Positions 7,540-17,900 of a DNA stretch of 64,000 nt are shown here, in pieces. Numbering within the stretch: the stretch's first letter is position 1; every line of letters begins with the position of its first letter. The stretch is from Mycobacterium sp. 852013-51886_SCH5428379 (lineage in GTDB: Bacteria > Actinomycetota > Actinomycetes > Mycobacteriales > Mycobacteriaceae): contig NZ_LZSU01000012.1 in NCBI RefSeq assembly GCF_001665575.1, positions 62,001 through 126,000 on the forward strand, in the 5' to 3' direction. The notes beneath the pieces are model-generated. The model was not told the DNA's origin. It searched no databases and was given only the letters and a program-made list of their open reading frames with translations. Made by a program: the position numbers and the translations under genes.

Positions 7540-10187
7540 AGCTGCACCGCCTCGTCCTGACCAACTACCGCGGGATCACCCACCGGGAGATCGAGTTCCC
7601 CGATCACGGGGTGATCGTGGTCAGCGGCGCCAACGAGATCGGTAAGACCTCGATGGTCGAGGCCCTCGATCTGCTCTTCGACGCCAAAGACCGGTCGTCG
7701 AAGAAAGAGGTCAAGCAGGTCAAGCCGACCCACGCCGACGTCGGCGCCGAGATTACCGCCGAGATCAGCGCGGGCGCATACCGTTTCATCTACCACAAGC
7801 GATTTCACAAGCGTCCCGAGACCTGGCTGCGCGTCCTCGCTCCCCAGCATGAACAGCACACCGGGGACGACGCCCACGAGCGTGTCCTTCGCATCCTCGC
7901 CGACTCCGTCGACATGGATTTGTGGCGGGCGCAGCGGATCTGGCAGGCGGCGTCGACGGCTGCCGCGGAGTTGTCGGGCTCCGATGCGCTCTCGCGGGCC
8001 CTGGACGCGGCCGCGGGGGAGGCGGACACGTTGTCCGGGACCGAGCCGCTGCTCGTCGATCGGATCGACGAGCAGTACACCCGCTACTTCACCGCAACGG
8101 GTCGGGCGACGGGTGAGCTGGCGGCCGCGGTCAAACGGCTGCAGAGTGCCGACGCCGAGGTCGCCCGGTGCGCCGCTGCCGTCGCGGAGGTGGAGGATGC
8201 GGTTGCCAGACATGCCGCGCTCACTGCGGACCTGGAGGCGTTGACGGCGCAGCAGGCCGCAGCGCAGGACCGGCTGGTGGAGGCCCGGGCGGAAGCCGAG
8301 GCGTCCGCCGCGCTGCGTCGCCGGCTCGAGGAGGCCGAACTGGTCGCCACCGCCGAACGGGCCACCCGGGACGCGACCGTCGCGGCCCTCACCGAGCGGA
8401 GGCGGATACGCGCTGACATCGACGAGCGGTCGGCGGCGATCGGGGCGCTCGAAGTCGCCGTCGCGGATGCGCTCGAAGCCGAAGGCGTCGCAGGCGAGGT
8501 CAAAAAGGTCGCCGAACAGGAGGCCGACGCGGCCCGCGAAGCGGTCGAGCATCGCCACGAGGAGGTCGATGCCGCACGCGTTGCGCTGCAACGCATCTCC
8601 GATCGCGAGGAGTCCGACCGGCTGGCGTCGCGACTGGCCCGGCTCGAGGGTGCACTGCGCGACCGGGCCGAGGTGGAGGCCGAGATCGCCGGGATCCCTG
8701 TCACCGATGCGGTGCTGCGGGACGTCGACGTTGCGGCGCAGACCGTCGACCGCGCGGCCGGACAGGCCGATCTGGCATCGGCACGAATCGAACTGACGGC
8801 GCTGACCGGTGTCGAGGTGACGATCGCGGGAAAGATGGTCGCTCTGGCGCAGGGAGACAACTGGTCGGTCAACACCACGATATCGACCGACGTCGAACTC
8901 CCGGGGGTGCTGACAGCGCGGATCGTCCCCGGCGCACCGGCGGCTCAGACGCAGGAGCGACTCGACGAGGCCAACGCGGCCCTCGCGGCTGCGTTGCACG
9001 CCGCGGGCGTGGACGATGTCGCGGCCGCACGCGAATCTCACGTCCGCAGACGTGCGCTCGTCGGTAGGCGAGATGCGTTGCACGCCACCATCGAGGCTCT
9101 CAGCGGTGACGAGGCCATCGATGCGCTGCGGGCGCGGCTGGCGGCCCTGACCGAGGGGATGCCCGCCGAGGACGGGCTGTTCGACGTCGAGGGCCCGGTC
9201 GACGTCGCGTCGGCCCGCGAACGACTCGATGCCGCGGTGGCCGCACACCGACAGGCCATCGTCGACTGTGAGACCCGCAGAAAAGTCGCGGTCGCAGCGG
9301 CGGACCGGATGGGTCAGGCGACGATGCGGACGACGGTCGCGCGTGAGAAGGCGGCGGCGGCACGTACCGAGCTGGCGAGCGCCACCGAGCGTCTCGCGGC
9401 GGCACGGGCCGGCGTGGACGACGATGCGCTGGCGATCCGGGCGCAGGCCGAGGGGGAGGCCGCTGCGCTGGCCGCTGCGCAAGCCCAGCAGTTGCGGGAA
9501 CAGTGGGCCGCCGGCGCCCCCGACGAGGTGGCCGTTGAGCACGATGACGCCGCGCGGGCGGTCGCGCTCCTGGACACGCGGTGCCGCGACGCCGCGGAGG
9601 CGTTGCGAGAGATCACCGCGACACTGAAGGTGTACGGCACCGAGGGTAGGCAGGGTCGCCTCGATGCGGCACGCACGGAACGCGAACACGCACACAGTGA
9701 TCACGAGCGAGTGTATCGACGCGCCCGCGCGGCCCAGCTGTTGCGCGATGTGATGACCAGGCACCGCTCGGCGACGAGACAGCGCTATGTGGATCCGTTC
9801 CGGCAGGAGGTGGAGCGCCTCGGTCGTGTCGTCTTCGGCGAGACCTTCGAGGTGCAGATCGACAGCGATCTGAACATTTGCAACCGCACGCTGGCCGGTC
9901 GCACCGTCGCCTACGACTCGCTGTCCGGTGGCGCGAAGGAACAGTTGGCCATCGTCGCCCGGCTCGCGGGCGCGGCGCTGGTCGCCAAGGAGGACGCGGT
10001 ACCCGTCGTCATCGACGACGCGCTCGGATTCACCGATCCGGACCGACTCGTCAAGATGGGCGCGGTGTTCGACGTGGTCGGCGGCGCCGGACAGGTCATC
10101 GTGTTGACGTGTAATCCGGAGCGGTACGCCGCCGTGGATTCCGCCCACCGGATCACACTCACCACCGACGCCGCCGTCGCGTCCTAG
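7536..10187 (+). CDS. SbcC/SMC-like coiled-coil ATPase
   Basis: 883-residue partner of the upstream phosphoesterase. The N-terminus carries Walker A GANEIGKT (residues 31-38). Long Ala/Glu/Arg-rich heptad stretches from about 190 to 760 predict an antiparallel coiled coil. The C-terminus has an ABC-type signature LSGGAKEQ (about 796-803) and Walker B VPVVIDDALG (about 822-831). The split ATPase head with a long coil is the Rad50/SbcC plan. No CxxC zinc hook is visible in the coil, unlike classic SbcC/Rad50. It starts by ATGA overlap. Matches Rv1278 in place and size. Probable DNA-end tethering and gating of the nuclease. Confidence 0.88.
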   Translation: MKLHRLVLTNYRGITHREIEFPDHGVIVVSGANEIGKTSMVEALDLLFDAKDRSSKKEVKQVKPTHADVGAEITAEISAGAYRFIYHKRFHKRPETWLRVLAPQHEQHTGDDAHERVLRILADSVDMDLWRAQRIWQAASTAAAELSGSDALSRALDAAAGEADTLSGTEPLLVDRIDEQYTRYFTATGRATGELAAAVKRLQSADAEVARCAAAVAEVEDAVARHAALTADLEALTAQQAAAQDRLVEARAEAEASAALRRRLEEAELVATAERATRDATVAALTERRRIRADIDERSAAIGALEVAVADALEAEGVAGEVKKVAEQEADAAREAVEHRHEEVDAARVALQRISDREESDRLASRLARLEGALRDRAEVEAEIAGIPVTDAVLRDVDVAAQTVDRAAGQADLASARIELTALTGVEVTIAGKMVALAQGDNWSVNTTISTDVELPGVLTARIVPGAPAAQTQERLDEANAALAAALHAAGVDDVAAARESHVRRRALVGRRDALHATIEALSGDEAIDALRARLAALTEGMPAEDGLFDVEGPVDVASARERLDAAVAAHRQAIVDCETRRKVAVAAADRMGQATMRTTVAREKAAAARTELASATERLAAARAGVDDDALAIRAQAEGEAAALAAAQAQQLREQWAAGAPDEVAVEHDDAARAVALLDTRCRDAAEALREITATLKVYGTEGRQGRLDAARTEREHAHSDHERVYRRARAAQLLRDVMTRHRSATRQRYVDPFRQEVERLGRVVFGETFEVQIDSDLNICNRTLAGRTVAYDSLSGGAKEQLAIVARLAGAALVAKEDAVPVVIDDALGFTDPDRLVKMGAVFDVVGGAGQVIVLTCNPERYAAVDSAHRITLTTDAAVAS

Positions 10188-10292
10188 ACTGCCGGTGGCA
10201 CAGGCCGACTCCGATCCGGGCGTGCCGCTTTTGGTGAGGTTGCCCCGAAAACGGGTATGGGCACGTCAGTCACATGTGAAACGGAGGCCATG

Positions 10293-10811
10293 GTGTCATC
10301 AGATGAGAACGGCGCGCCCCTGCAGCAGCGAGTTGCGGAGCTGCTCGCTGCGGCAGCCGCGTCGCTGAGCGAATTGGCGCAGCGCGCCCGCGAACTCGTC
10401 GAGGGAGCCGCCGATCGTGTCGGAATCGGCTCCGGCGAGGACGATTCCGACAGTCCGGGCTACAAGACCGCGACGGCGCTACCGGCCGCGGGCGCCAAGG
10501 CGACCACCGAGAAGGCGCTGCCCGCATCGACGCCGTCGGCTGGGGCCCCGCCCGCGAAGCCGACGCCCGCGAAGCCGGCGCCTGCCAAGAAGGCGCCTGC
10601 CAAGAAGGCTCCGGCCAAGAAGGCTGCGGTCAAGGAGGTGCCCGCCAAGGCGACACCGGCCAAGAAGGCTCCGGTGACCAAGGCGCCGGCCAAGCAGGCG
10701 CCGGCCAAGAAGGCTCCGGCCAAGAAGGCTGCGGTCAAGGAGGTGCCCGCCAAGGCGACACCGGCCAAGAAGGCGCCCGCCAAGAAAGCGCCGGCGAAGA
10801 AGTCGACTTAG
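10293..10811 (+). CDS. Lys/Ala/Pro-rich histone-H1-like tail protein
   Basis: About 172 residues in two parts. The first 55 form an acidic, Ala/Leu-rich helical segment ([21 protein letters not shown]). The rest is a repetitive basic tail of [21 protein letters not shown] and similar units. Such tails occur in mycobacterial HupB and in eukaryotic H1, so DNA or polyanion binding is likely, but there is no HU domain. The tail DNA contains a direct repeat: the block at about 10594-10674 recurs 105 bases later. I chose GTG 10293 because GGAGG sits 5 nt before it; ATG 10290 is one codon upstream. It overlaps the convergent gene by four bases. M. tuberculosis has a GMC oxidoreductase gene (Rv1279) in the equivalent position. 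Confidence 0.75.
   Translation: MSSDENGAPLQQRVAELLAAAAASLSELAQRARELVEGAADRVGIGSGEDDSDSPGYKTATALPAAGAKATTEKALPASTPSAGAPPAKPTPAKPAPAKKAPAKKAPAKKAAVKEVPAKATPAKKAPVTKAPAKQAPAKKAPAKKAAVKEVPAKATPAKKAPAKKAPAKKST
10594..10779 (+). repeat. 105-bp-period direct repeat in the basic tail
   Basis: The block at about 10594-10674 (including AAGGCTGCGGTCAAGG) reappears nearly unchanged at about 10699-10779, giving a 35-codon period. The repeat unit encodes Pro-Ala-Lys-Lys motifs and is probably prone to copy-number change. Confidence 0.7.
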
Positions 10812-12169
10812 ACGGCCGCGGAGAGCCTCGCCCGCTGCGGGGCCTCGAAGGTCGCCGGAGCCAGGTTGAGGTGCTCACGCAGCGTCTCGCCGGTGTACTC
10901 GGTGCGGAACAGTCCGCGCCGCTGCAACTCCGGCACCACCGCGTCGACGAAATCGTTGAAGGTGCCCGGTGTGGACGCCGCTGACACCATGAAACCGTCG
11001 GCCTCGCCGCCGAGGAACGATTCCTCGATCTGATCGGCCACCTGCTCGGCCGTCCCCACGAACTGCGGCAGCAGCACCCCCTGGGCGTACCACTTGCCGA
11101 TATCGCGCAACGTCAACCGGTCTCGCTGCGCAACCCGCCGAGCGGTGTCGAACAGCCCCTGCGTCCCGGACACCTTCACATCCTCCACCGGAGCATCGAG
11201 GTCGTAGACCGAGAAGTCGTGATCGGTGTGCACGCTGAGCGTGATCAGACCCGAGATCGGATCCGCCAGCTCGTTGTGGAACGCCTGCTTCTCGCGGGCG
11301 ATCGACTCCGTCTCGCCGATGAACGGGATGAACGCCGGGAAGATCAGCACCTGACTCGGGTCGCGCCCGTAGTCGTCGGCCCGCGATTTGATGTCGTCGT
11401 AGTACGCGCGCCGGCCCTCCGGCGTCGGGTCGATCTCGAAAATCGCCTCGGCCCAGCGGGCCGCGAAGTCCCGACCGCTGGGCGATGAGCCGGCCTGGAT
11501 CAGCACCGGCCTGCCCTGCGGCGAGCGCGGCACGTTGAGCGGTCCGCGCGTCCGGAAGAACGGTCCGTCATGGTCGACCGGCGCCACCTTCGACGGGTCG
11601 GCGAACGCCCCGCCCTTCTTGTCGACCACGAGCGCATCCGGGGCCCAGCTGTCCCACAATTCCAGCGCCGTGCGCACGAACTCGTCGGCGCGCTCGTACC
11701 GGAGCTCATGGTCGAGATGTTCGTCATGCCCGAAGTTGCGCGCCTCACCCTGCGTCAAGGACGTCACGATGTTCCAGGCCACCCGCCCACGCGTGATGTG
11801 GTCCAGGCTGGCGAAGATCCGCGCCAGCTCGTAGGGGTGGAAATAGGTGGCGGACTTGGTGATCGCCACGCCCAGCTTGGACGTCACCGCCGCGATGCTG
11901 GCCGCCACGATCGACGGATCCAGGGTCGCCGTGGCCTGGGTTCCCCGCCGCAGCGGTTCAGTGATGTCGTTGCCGAATCGCACGGGCGCAGCCAGCAGGT
12001 CGGCGAAGAACACGAAATCGAACTTGCCGCGTTCGAGGATCCGCCCGAGCCGGTGGTAGTACTCCGGTCTGGTGAAATCCGTATCGCTGGCCGGATGTCG
12101 CCATGCAGCGTGGGAATGGGTTACCTGCGAGGCGATCTGGAAACCGCCGAGGTGTAGCTGTCGAGCCAT
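10808..12169 (-). CDS. NtaA/SnaA/DszA-family flavin-dependent monooxygenase
   Basis: 453-residue LLM-class (bacterial luciferase-like) FMNH2-dependent monooxygenase of the NtaA/SnaA/DszA family. These proteins open or desulfurize organic substrates with flavin supplied by a separate reductase. Typical blocks are [21 protein letters not shown] at the N-terminus, [52 protein letters not shown] and [12 protein letters not shown] near the end. AAAGGA lies about 7 nt before the ATG. It follows the SfnB/DszC-type gene by 19 bases on the same strand, so the two should be co-transcribed. The combination is usual in organosulfur scavenging. The exact substrate cannot be assigned. Confidence 0.88.
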   Translation of the reverse strand: MARQLHLGGFQIASQVTHSHAAWRHPASDTDFTRPEYYHRLGRILERGKFDFVFFADLLAAPVRFGNDITEPLRRGTQATATLDPSIVAASIAAVTSKLGVAITKSATYFHPYELARIFASLDHITRGRVAWNIVTSLTQGEARNFGHDEHLDHELRYERADEFVRTALELWDSWAPDALVVDKKGGAFADPSKVAPVDHDGPFFRTRGPLNVPRSPQGRPVLIQAGSSPSGRDFAARWAEAIFEIDPTPEGRRAYYDDIKSRADDYGRDPSQVLIFPAFIPFIGETESIAREKQAFHNELADPISGLITLSVHTDHDFSVYDLDAPVEDVKVSGTQGLFDTARRVAQRDRLTLRDIGKWYAQGVLLPQFVGTAEQVADQIEESFLGGEADGFMVSAASTPGTFNDFVDAVVPELQRRGLFRTEYTGETLREHLNLAPATFEAPQRARLSAAV

Positions 12170-12188
12170 GGAACATTCCTTTCAGAAG

Positions 12189-13403
12189 TCAGAAGTAGGC
12201 GTTCGCCGGCACCGCGGTGCCGTGCAGCAGGTTGTCGCCGATGACGCGCGCCTTGTACGCCACGGGGTTGTGCAGGGTGATCGTGCGGATGTTGCGCCAG
12301 TGCCGGTCGAGGTTGAGCCGCCGGCTCGACGCACTCGCACCGCCCAGCTCCAAGAGCCGGGTCGCCGCCTCCGGTGCCACCCGGTCGAGATGCACCTTCA
12401 CCTTGGCCACGGCCAGTTGGGCTGCCTGCGCGAGGCTTTGGTCGGGTACGCCGTCGATCGACGAGTCGGTGGCCGCGCCGATCGCCGCCGCGGCGTCGAG
12501 TACCGCTGCCCTGGCGACGTAGGCCGTACTGGCGAGTTCGCCGAGCTGACGCTGCAACAGGGGATCGTCGGCGGGCCGTTCGGTCAGCGCGTGGCTGAAG
12601 TTGCGGGTCCGCGATTCGAGCAGCGCCACCCCGTCCTCGACGACGTTCGCCAGGATGCCCGCCACCACCGCGTGGATGAACAATTGCAGCGATGCGTACT
12701 GCACCGTCGCATCCGGCTGGGCGTCGTAGGGCGTATCGCTGAGTACCTCGTCCGCAGACACCGCGACGTCGCTGAAGGTGGTGGTGCCGGTGCCGGTACG
12801 GCGTTGGCCGAAGCCGTCCCAGTCGTCGACGATGGTGACACCGTCGCGGTCGGCGGGCACCACCACGGTGGCCACAGAATCGTGGTCGGTGGTGGCGGCC
12901 ACGGTGAGGTAGTCGGAGAACAGCGTGCCGGTGCTGTAGTACTTCTCGCCGCTCAGCAGGTGGCCGCCTCGCCCGTCGGGTAACAGCCGTGTGTTGAACA
13001 CCAAGCTGCCCACCGCGAGAGAGCCTTTCTCGCTGAACGCATTACCGAACGTCTTACCCTCGGCGATCTTCCGCAGCCAGCGCTGTGACACCGGTTCCGA
13101 GGCGGTGCGCAATCGCTCCTCGGTGAACCAGAAGTGAGTGCGGAAGATGTGGGCGACAACGGGATCTGCGGTGGCGACGTCGATGACCGTCGAAAACAGC
13201 TGCGGCACGGTCAATCCCGCGCCGCCCAGACTCTCCGGCAGGCGTAGCGCGCCGAATCCGGCGCGTTTGAGCGCAGCGACCTGCTCGAAGGGGTTGACGT
13301 CGTTGAGGTCTCGTTCGGCAGCGCCTGCCGCGATCTGTGCGAGCAGGACGGCGAACTCCGGTGAGTCCGGTCGTACGGGGGTGGCGTTCTCCACAGCGGT
13401 CAT
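12189..13403 (-). CDS. SfnB/DszC-family acyl-CoA-dehydrogenase-like monooxygenase
   Basis: 404-residue flavoprotein with the acyl-CoA dehydrogenase fold. Sequence blocks such as LRLPESLGGAGLTVPQLF, HFWFTEERL, FGNAFSEKGS and YYSTGTLFSDYLTVAA resemble SfnB and DszC, which oxygenate sulfones or thiophenes with reduced flavin. The expected acyl-CoA catalytic Glu context is not evident, which favours monooxygenase function. It lies directly downstream of oppA (74-base gap) and upstream of the NtaA-type gene. The start codon sits inside a 9-bp inverted repeat, and a TAGAAC hexamer ends 6 nt before the ATG, so it may also have its own regulated promoter. Confidence 0.85.
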   Translation of the reverse strand: MTAVENATPVRPDSPEFAVLLAQIAAGAAERDLNDVNPFEQVAALKRAGFGALRLPESLGGAGLTVPQLFSTVIDVATADPVVAHIFRTHFWFTEERLRTASEPVSQRWLRKIAEGKTFGNAFSEKGSLAVGSLVFNTRLLPDGRGGHLLSGEKYYSTGTLFSDYLTVAATTDHDSVATVVVPADRDGVTIVDDWDGFGQRRTGTGTTTFSDVAVSADEVLSDTPYDAQPDATVQYASLQLFIHAVVAGILANVVEDGVALLESRTRNFSHALTERPADDPLLQRQLGELASTAYVARAAVLDAAAAIGAATDSSIDGVPDQSLAQAAQLAVAKVKVHLDRVAPEAATRLLELGGASASSRRLNLDRHWRNIRTITLHNPVAYKARVIGDNLLHGTAVPANAYF

Positions 13404-13424
13404 GCGTCGGTTCTACCGACGCAT
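13402..13424. promoter_or_regulatory. Inverted repeat over the sfnB-like start codon
   Basis: ATGCGTCGG and CCGACGCAT form a perfect 9-bp inverted repeat separated by TTCTA. It spans the start codon of the SfnB-type gene and the putative -10 (TAGAAC on the minus strand). It could be an operator or an mRNA hairpin that hides the start. Confidence 0.5.
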
Positions 13425-13477
13425 CCGCCCGCGGTAACTGCTTTGGATCACCGGGAACCGAAACACCGGCTTCGCGC

Positions 13478-15151
13478 TTACTTCATGAAGCCGATCTTGG
13501 TGTAGTCCAGATCGCCGAGGCCGGCGGGACCGTAGTTGGCCAGATTGCTGCGGACTGCGGTGTTGCCCGGCGACTGGAACAGCGGCAGGCTGAAGCCCTC
13601 GGCCCAGATCAGCTCGTCGATCTCGTTGGCCAGCGCGCGCGCCTTCTCCGGATCGAGTTCGTCGAGCATCGTCTGGACCTTCGCGTCGATCTCGGGCGAA
13701 CTGATCTTGCCGAAGTTGCTGTCGGCGTCGGTGGTGTAGATCTGTGTCAGACAGCACAGCGCGAATGCGTCACCCACCCAGGAGAACTGGGCGATGTCGA
13801 AGTTGCCGACGGTGACCCAGTCGGTGAAGAAGCCGGTGCCGGGTTTGGCCTCCAGCTCCAGCTTGACGCCGATCTGAGCGAGGTTGTTCTGGGCGATCTG
13901 GGCGATCTGCCGGGTCGACAGCGAGTCGTAGAAGATGTCCCGGATCACCAGTTGGCGGCCGTCCTTCTCCCGGAACTGGCCGTTCATCCGCCACCCCAGG
14001 GCGTCGAGTTCCTCGGCGGCCTTGGCCGGGTCGTAGGCCACCACACCGCTGTTGTCCTGATAGCCCTGCTGCCCGGCGACGAACACGTGGTTGTTGAGCG
14101 GTTTCGGATCGTCGGAAAGCCCGCGCAGCGTGATACTCGCGATGGCCTGACGGTCGATGCCCTTCTGGACGGCCAGCCGAAGGTCCTTGTCCGCCAGGAT
14201 CGACCCGGGCGCACCGTTGAATGTCATGTGGTACCACTGCGCGTTGGGCGCGCGACGGATCGACACCCCCGGCGTCCGCTGGGCGATGGTGACCTCGTCG
14301 AGCGTGGACACTCCGGTGGCGTCGATGGCGTTGTTCTGCAGCGCCGGAATGCGGGCGGCATCGTCGAGCACCGAGTACGTCACGGTGTCCAACAGCGGGC
14401 GTTCACCCCACCACCGCGGGTTGCGGGTGAGCGTGATGCGCTGTGCGGTGCGATCGAGGTTCGACACCATGAACGGGCCGGCGGACGGCCCCGGTCCCGC
14501 GAGCTGCCCCGTGTTGAACACCTCGGGATCGGCGGTCATGCTCTTGGGATACAGCATCGAGTTGCCTGCGAACATGCCCTTCCAGTCCGTGTAGGGCGCG
14601 GCGAAGGTGACGACCGCCTGGCGATCGTCCACACCGCGGGTCACCGACCCGACACGTTCGGCGCCGGCGGCGCTGGCGATCGCGAAGTTCTTGTCCTTGC
14701 CGCTGGTCGCGTTGATCTGGCTGGCGATGTCCTCCCACGTGATCGGGACACCGTCGCTCCACACCGCTTTCGGGTTGATGGTGTAGGTGACCACCTGCGG
14801 GTCGGTGCTCGTCAACTCGACGTCGGTGAAGTAGTCGGTGTTGACCGTCATCGATCCGTCCGGGGCGATGCGAAAAGCGCGCGGGAGCGTCCACCGCAGC
14901 AGCCCACCCAGCGTCGCTTCGTTGCCGTCGATGTGCAGCGTGTTCCAGTTGGCCGGGAACGATGGCAGCGCCAGCCGAAGATCGCCGCCCTGCCGCAGGT
15001 TGGCGACGTCCTGGGGGTTGATGTCGTTGGTGGCGCCCACCTCGGCGGTACCGCCGGCCGACGGGGTGTCCTGATCGCTGCTGGAGCATCCCGAGACGAT
15101 CAGAGCGGTCACGAGGGCGGCGGTGAGCAGGCGTCGCAACGTCATGCGCAC
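13478..15151 (-). CDS. oppA: Oligopeptide ABC transporter substrate-binding lipoprotein OppA
   Basis: 557-residue extracytoplasmic solute-binding protein of family 5 (SBP_bac_5), which captures peptides and delivers them to OppBCD. A signal sequence ends in the lipobox VSGC with Cys 22. Conserved family blocks include VTYTINPKAVWSDGVPITWEDIA, GPSAGPFMVS, RNPRWWG and LRLAVQKGIDRQAIA. By memory it is closely similar to M. tuberculosis OppA (Rv1280c), whose Opp system is reported to import glutathione and peptides; whether this copy does so is inference. The stop of oppD lies five bases upstream. It is the last opp gene before the SfnB-type gene. Confidence 0.92.
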   Translation of the reverse strand: MRMTLRRLLTAALVTALIVSGCSSSDQDTPSAGGTAEVGATNDINPQDVANLRQGGDLRLALPSFPANWNTLHIDGNEATLGGLLRWTLPRAFRIAPDGSMTVNTDYFTDVELTSTDPQVVTYTINPKAVWSDGVPITWEDIASQINATSGKDKNFAIASAAGAERVGSVTRGVDDRQAVVTFAAPYTDWKGMFAGNSMLYPKSMTADPEVFNTGQLAGPGPSAGPFMVSNLDRTAQRITLTRNPRWWGERPLLDTVTYSVLDDAARIPALQNNAIDATGVSTLDEVTIAQRTPGVSIRRAPNAQWYHMTFNGAPGSILADKDLRLAVQKGIDRQAIASITLRGLSDDPKPLNNHVFVAGQQGYQDNSGVVAYDPAKAAEELDALGWRMNGQFREKDGRQLVIRDIFYDSLSTRQIAQIAQNNLAQIGVKLELEAKPGTGFFTDWVTVGNFDIAQFSWVGDAFALCCLTQIYTTDADSNFGKISSPEIDAKVQTMLDELDPEKARALANEIDELIWAEGFSLPLFQSPGNTAVRSNLANYGPAGLGDLDYTKIGFMK

Positions 15152-15156
15152 AAACT

Positions 15157-16992
15157 CTAACGCGGTCGGGGTTTCGGCTGGGGGACCGCCGCCAGGAGCC
15201 GCCGGGTGTACTCGTGCTGGGGGGCGGTGAAGATCTGGTCGGCGTGGCCCTGTTCGACGACGGCGCCCTTGTAGAGGACGGCCACTCGGTGGGCGAGGTG
15301 CCGCACCACCGAAAGGTCGTGCGAGACGAACAGGTAGGACAGCCCGAATCGCTCCTGCAGATCGAGCAGCAGGTTGATGATGCCGGCCTGGATGGACACG
15401 TCGAGCGCGGAGACCGGTTCGTCGAGGGCGAGGATCTTGGGCTGCGTGGCCAGCGCGCGGGCGATGCCGATGCGCTGCTTCTGTCCGCCGGAGAATTCGG
15501 CCGGATAGCGACTGGCGTCCTCGCGGCGCAGTCCGACGATGCCGAGCAGTTCGCTGACCCGGGTGTCGATGTGGGCCCGGTCGAAGCCGTTCGCGGCCAG
15601 CGGCTCGGCGAGTACCTCGAACACCGGTAGCCGGGGATCGAGCGAGGCGACCGGATCCTGGAACACGACCTGTAGATCGCCACGCAGCGCGCGCCGGGCC
15701 TTGCGGTCCAGGGTGGCGACGTCGGCGCCCAGGACCTCGATCGAACCCCCTTGCGGCGGGGCGAGTTCGAGGATCTCGTGCAGTGTCGTCGACTTGCCCG
15801 AGCCCGATTCGCCGACGATGCCCAGGGTCTGGCCCTGCTGGAGTTCCAGGCTGATGCCGTCGACGGCGCGCACCTCGCCGATCTGCCGCCGGAACACCGC
15901 GCCCTTGGTCAGCGCGTAGGTCTTCACCAGGTTCTCCACGCGCAGCACCACCGACGCGTCAGCGGCCCGATCCTGCGCGGGCGGTGCGGTGGAGACGCCG
16001 TAGACGTCGGGAGCGCTGCGTCCGATGACGTGTTCGGTGCGGATACATGCCGCCGAATGCCCGGCGGTGATCTCGATCAGCGGCGGTTCGGCTTGTCGGC
16101 AGTCGTCGATGGCCAGCGGGCAGCGCGGTGCGAACGGGCAGCCCGGCGGCAGCGCGGCCATGGACGGCGGCGCGCCGGGGATGGGGACCAGCCGCGCACC
16201 CTGCGCGGCGTCGAGCCGCGGCACCGAACCCAGCAGCCCGACGGTGTAGGGCATCGCGCGACCGTCGTAAAGCGTTGGCACCGAGGCGATCTCGACAGCA
16301 CGACCGGCGTACATCACCAGTGCCCGATCGGCGAACTCGGCCACCACCCCGAGATCGTGGGTGATGATCACGACGCCGGCGCCGGTGACGTCGCGTGCAG
16401 TCCGCAGGACCTCGAGGATCTGCCGCTGCACCGTGACGTCGAGCGCAGTGGTGGGTTCGTCGCAGATCAGCAGGTCGGGGTCGTTGGCGATGGCGATGGC
16501 GATCACCACGCGCTGGCGTTCGCCGCCGCTCAACTCGTGCGGGAATGCCCGCGCCCGGCGCTCGGGCTGCGCGATGCCGACGAGTTCGAGTAGCTCGACG
16601 GCACGGCTGCGCGCCGCGCGCTTGCCCAGACCACGCTGGTGCACCAGCAGCGCTTCGGCGAGCTGGTCGCCCACCGTGTAGACCGGCGTCAGCGCCGACA
16701 TCGGATCCTGGAACACGGTGCCGATCCGGCGGCCCCTGATTCGCGACATCTGGGCGTCGTCGAGCCCCAGTAGTTCCTCGCCGTCCAACCGCACCGAACC
16801 GGACACCTCGGCGTTCTCGGGTAGCAGGCCGGCCACCGCCATCGCGCCCGCGGTCTTACCCGCCCCGGATTCGCCGACCAGCGCCACCACCTCGCCGGCG
16901 TCGACGTGATAGTCCAGGCCGCGCACGGCCGACACCTGTTCGGTGTCGGTCGCGAACGTCACGGTCAGCCCGGAGACCTCCAGCAGGCTCAT
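15157..16992 (-). CDS. oppD: Oligopeptide ABC transporter, fused double ATPase OppD
   Basis: 611-residue cytoplasmic ATPase with two complete ABC domains in one chain (OppD-OppF fusion). The first has Walker A GESGAGKT (about 40-47), signature LSGGERQR and Walker [13 protein letters not shown], followed by the oligopeptide-specific C-terminal region with the Cys cluster [14 protein letters not shown]. The second has Walker [10 protein letters not shown] (about 390), signature FSGGQKQR and Walker [13 protein letters not shown]. All catalytic residues look intact. The ATG overlaps the oppC stop (ATGA). Energizes import by OppBC. Confidence 0.93.
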   Translation of the reverse strand: MSLLEVSGLTVTFATDTEQVSAVRGLDYHVDAGEVVALVGESGAGKTAGAMAVAGLLPENAEVSGSVRLDGEELLGLDDAQMSRIRGRRIGTVFQDPMSALTPVYTVGDQLAEALLVHQRGLGKRAARSRAVELLELVGIAQPERRARAFPHELSGGERQRVVIAIAIANDPDLLICDEPTTALDVTVQRQILEVLRTARDVTGAGVVIITHDLGVVAEFADRALVMYAGRAVEIASVPTLYDGRAMPYTVGLLGSVPRLDAAQGARLVPIPGAPPSMAALPPGCPFAPRCPLAIDDCRQAEPPLIEITAGHSAACIRTEHVIGRSAPDVYGVSTAPPAQDRAADASVVLRVENLVKTYALTKGAVFRRQIGEVRAVDGISLELQQGQTLGIVGESGSGKSTTLHEILELAPPQGGSIEVLGADVATLDRKARRALRGDLQVVFQDPVASLDPRLPVFEVLAEPLAANGFDRAHIDTRVSELLGIVGLRREDASRYPAEFSGGQKQRIGIARALATQPKILALDEPVSALDVSIQAGIINLLLDLQERFGLSYLFVSHDLSVVRHLAHRVAVLYKGAVVEQGHADQIFTAPQHEYTRRLLAAVPQPKPRPR

Positions 16993-17900
16993 CGGCGCCG
17001 CCTCGTGGGTCGCGCGCCCGGATCGATGGCGTCGCGCAGACCGTCACCGATCAGGTTGGCGCACAGCACGATGAGCACCAGGACGCCGGCCGGGAACAGG
17101 AACACCCACGGGAATGTCGTCACCGAGCCGGTGCCGTCGGCGATCAGCGTGCCCAGGGACACGTCGGGACGCTGGACGCCGAACCCGAGGTAGCTCAGTC
17201 CGGTTTCGGCGAGGACGGCCACGCCCACGTTCAGCGCGGTGTCGATGATCAGGATCGAGGCGACGTTGGGCAGGATGTGGCGCACGATGATCCGCCAGTG
17301 CGGCACGCCCATGTAGCGGGCGGCGACGACGAACTCGCGGTCGCGCAGGCTCATCGTCAGGCCGCGCACGATGCGGGAGCTGATCATCCACGAGAACGCG
17401 GCGAGCAGCAGGATCAGCCACAGCACGGTCCCCGAGCCCTGGGTGCGGGGTGTGACGATCAGGATCACGATGAAGCTCGGCACCACCAGCAGCAGGTCGA
17501 CCAGCCACATCAGCGCCCGGTCGCGCCACCCGCCGAAGTAGCCGGCGATAGATCCGACCGTGGCGGCGATGATCGTCGAGATGAATGCCACGGCAACGCC
17601 GATCAGCAGCGACTTCTGCATGCCGCGCAGTGTCTGGGCGAGGATGTCCTGGCCAAGGCCGTTGGTGCCGAACCAGTGGTCGGCGCTCGGCGGCTGCTGT
17701 AGCGCGTTGTAATCCAGCTCGGCGTAGTCGTAGGGCAGCAGGGGCGGGAGTAGGTAGCACCCGGCGAACAGCAGCACCAGCACGGCCAGCGAAACCACCG
17801 CCGGTCGGTTGCGCAGGAACCGTCGCAGCACCAGGGTGCGCCGGGAGGCGAAGCCGGCGGTGTCGATGCCCGAGCGCACGGACTCTCCGGAAGCGCTCAT
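16989..17900 (-). CDS. oppC: Oligopeptide ABC transporter permease OppC
   Basis: 303-residue inner-membrane permease with an N-terminal helix ([21 protein letters not shown]) and a core of five more helices. A periplasmic loop contains [19 protein letters not shown], typical of OppC/DppC. The EAA-type cytoplasmic loop is seen around [26 protein letters not shown] chose ATG 17900 because it overlaps the oppB stop (ATGA) and fits the family length; an open frame continues further upstream but only antisense to that logic. The C-terminus is basic (RPTRRRR). Partners are OppB, OppD and OppA. Confidence 0.92.
   Translation of the reverse strand: MSASGESVRSGIDTAGFASRRTLVLRRFLRNRPAVVSLAVLVLLFAGCYLLPPLLPYDYAELDYNALQQPPSADHWFGTNGLGQDILAQTLRGMQKSLLIGVAVAFISTIIAATVGSIAGYFGGWRDRALMWLVDLLLVVPSFIVILIVTPRTQGSGTVLWLILLLAAFSWMISSRIVRGLTMSLRDREFVVAARYMGVPHWRIIVRHILPNVASILIIDTALNVGVAVLAETGLSYLGFGVQRPDVSLGTLIADGTGSVTTFPWVFLFPAGVLVLIVLCANLIGDGLRDAIDPGARPTRRRR

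Noticed and set aside
7047..10148. Very long open frame (over 1000 codons) antisense to the SbcD/SbcC-like genes.
   Set aside because: It is a high-GC shadow: no family motif, composition rich in Arg/Gly/Asp/His, and both sense genes have clear motifs and overlap coupling.
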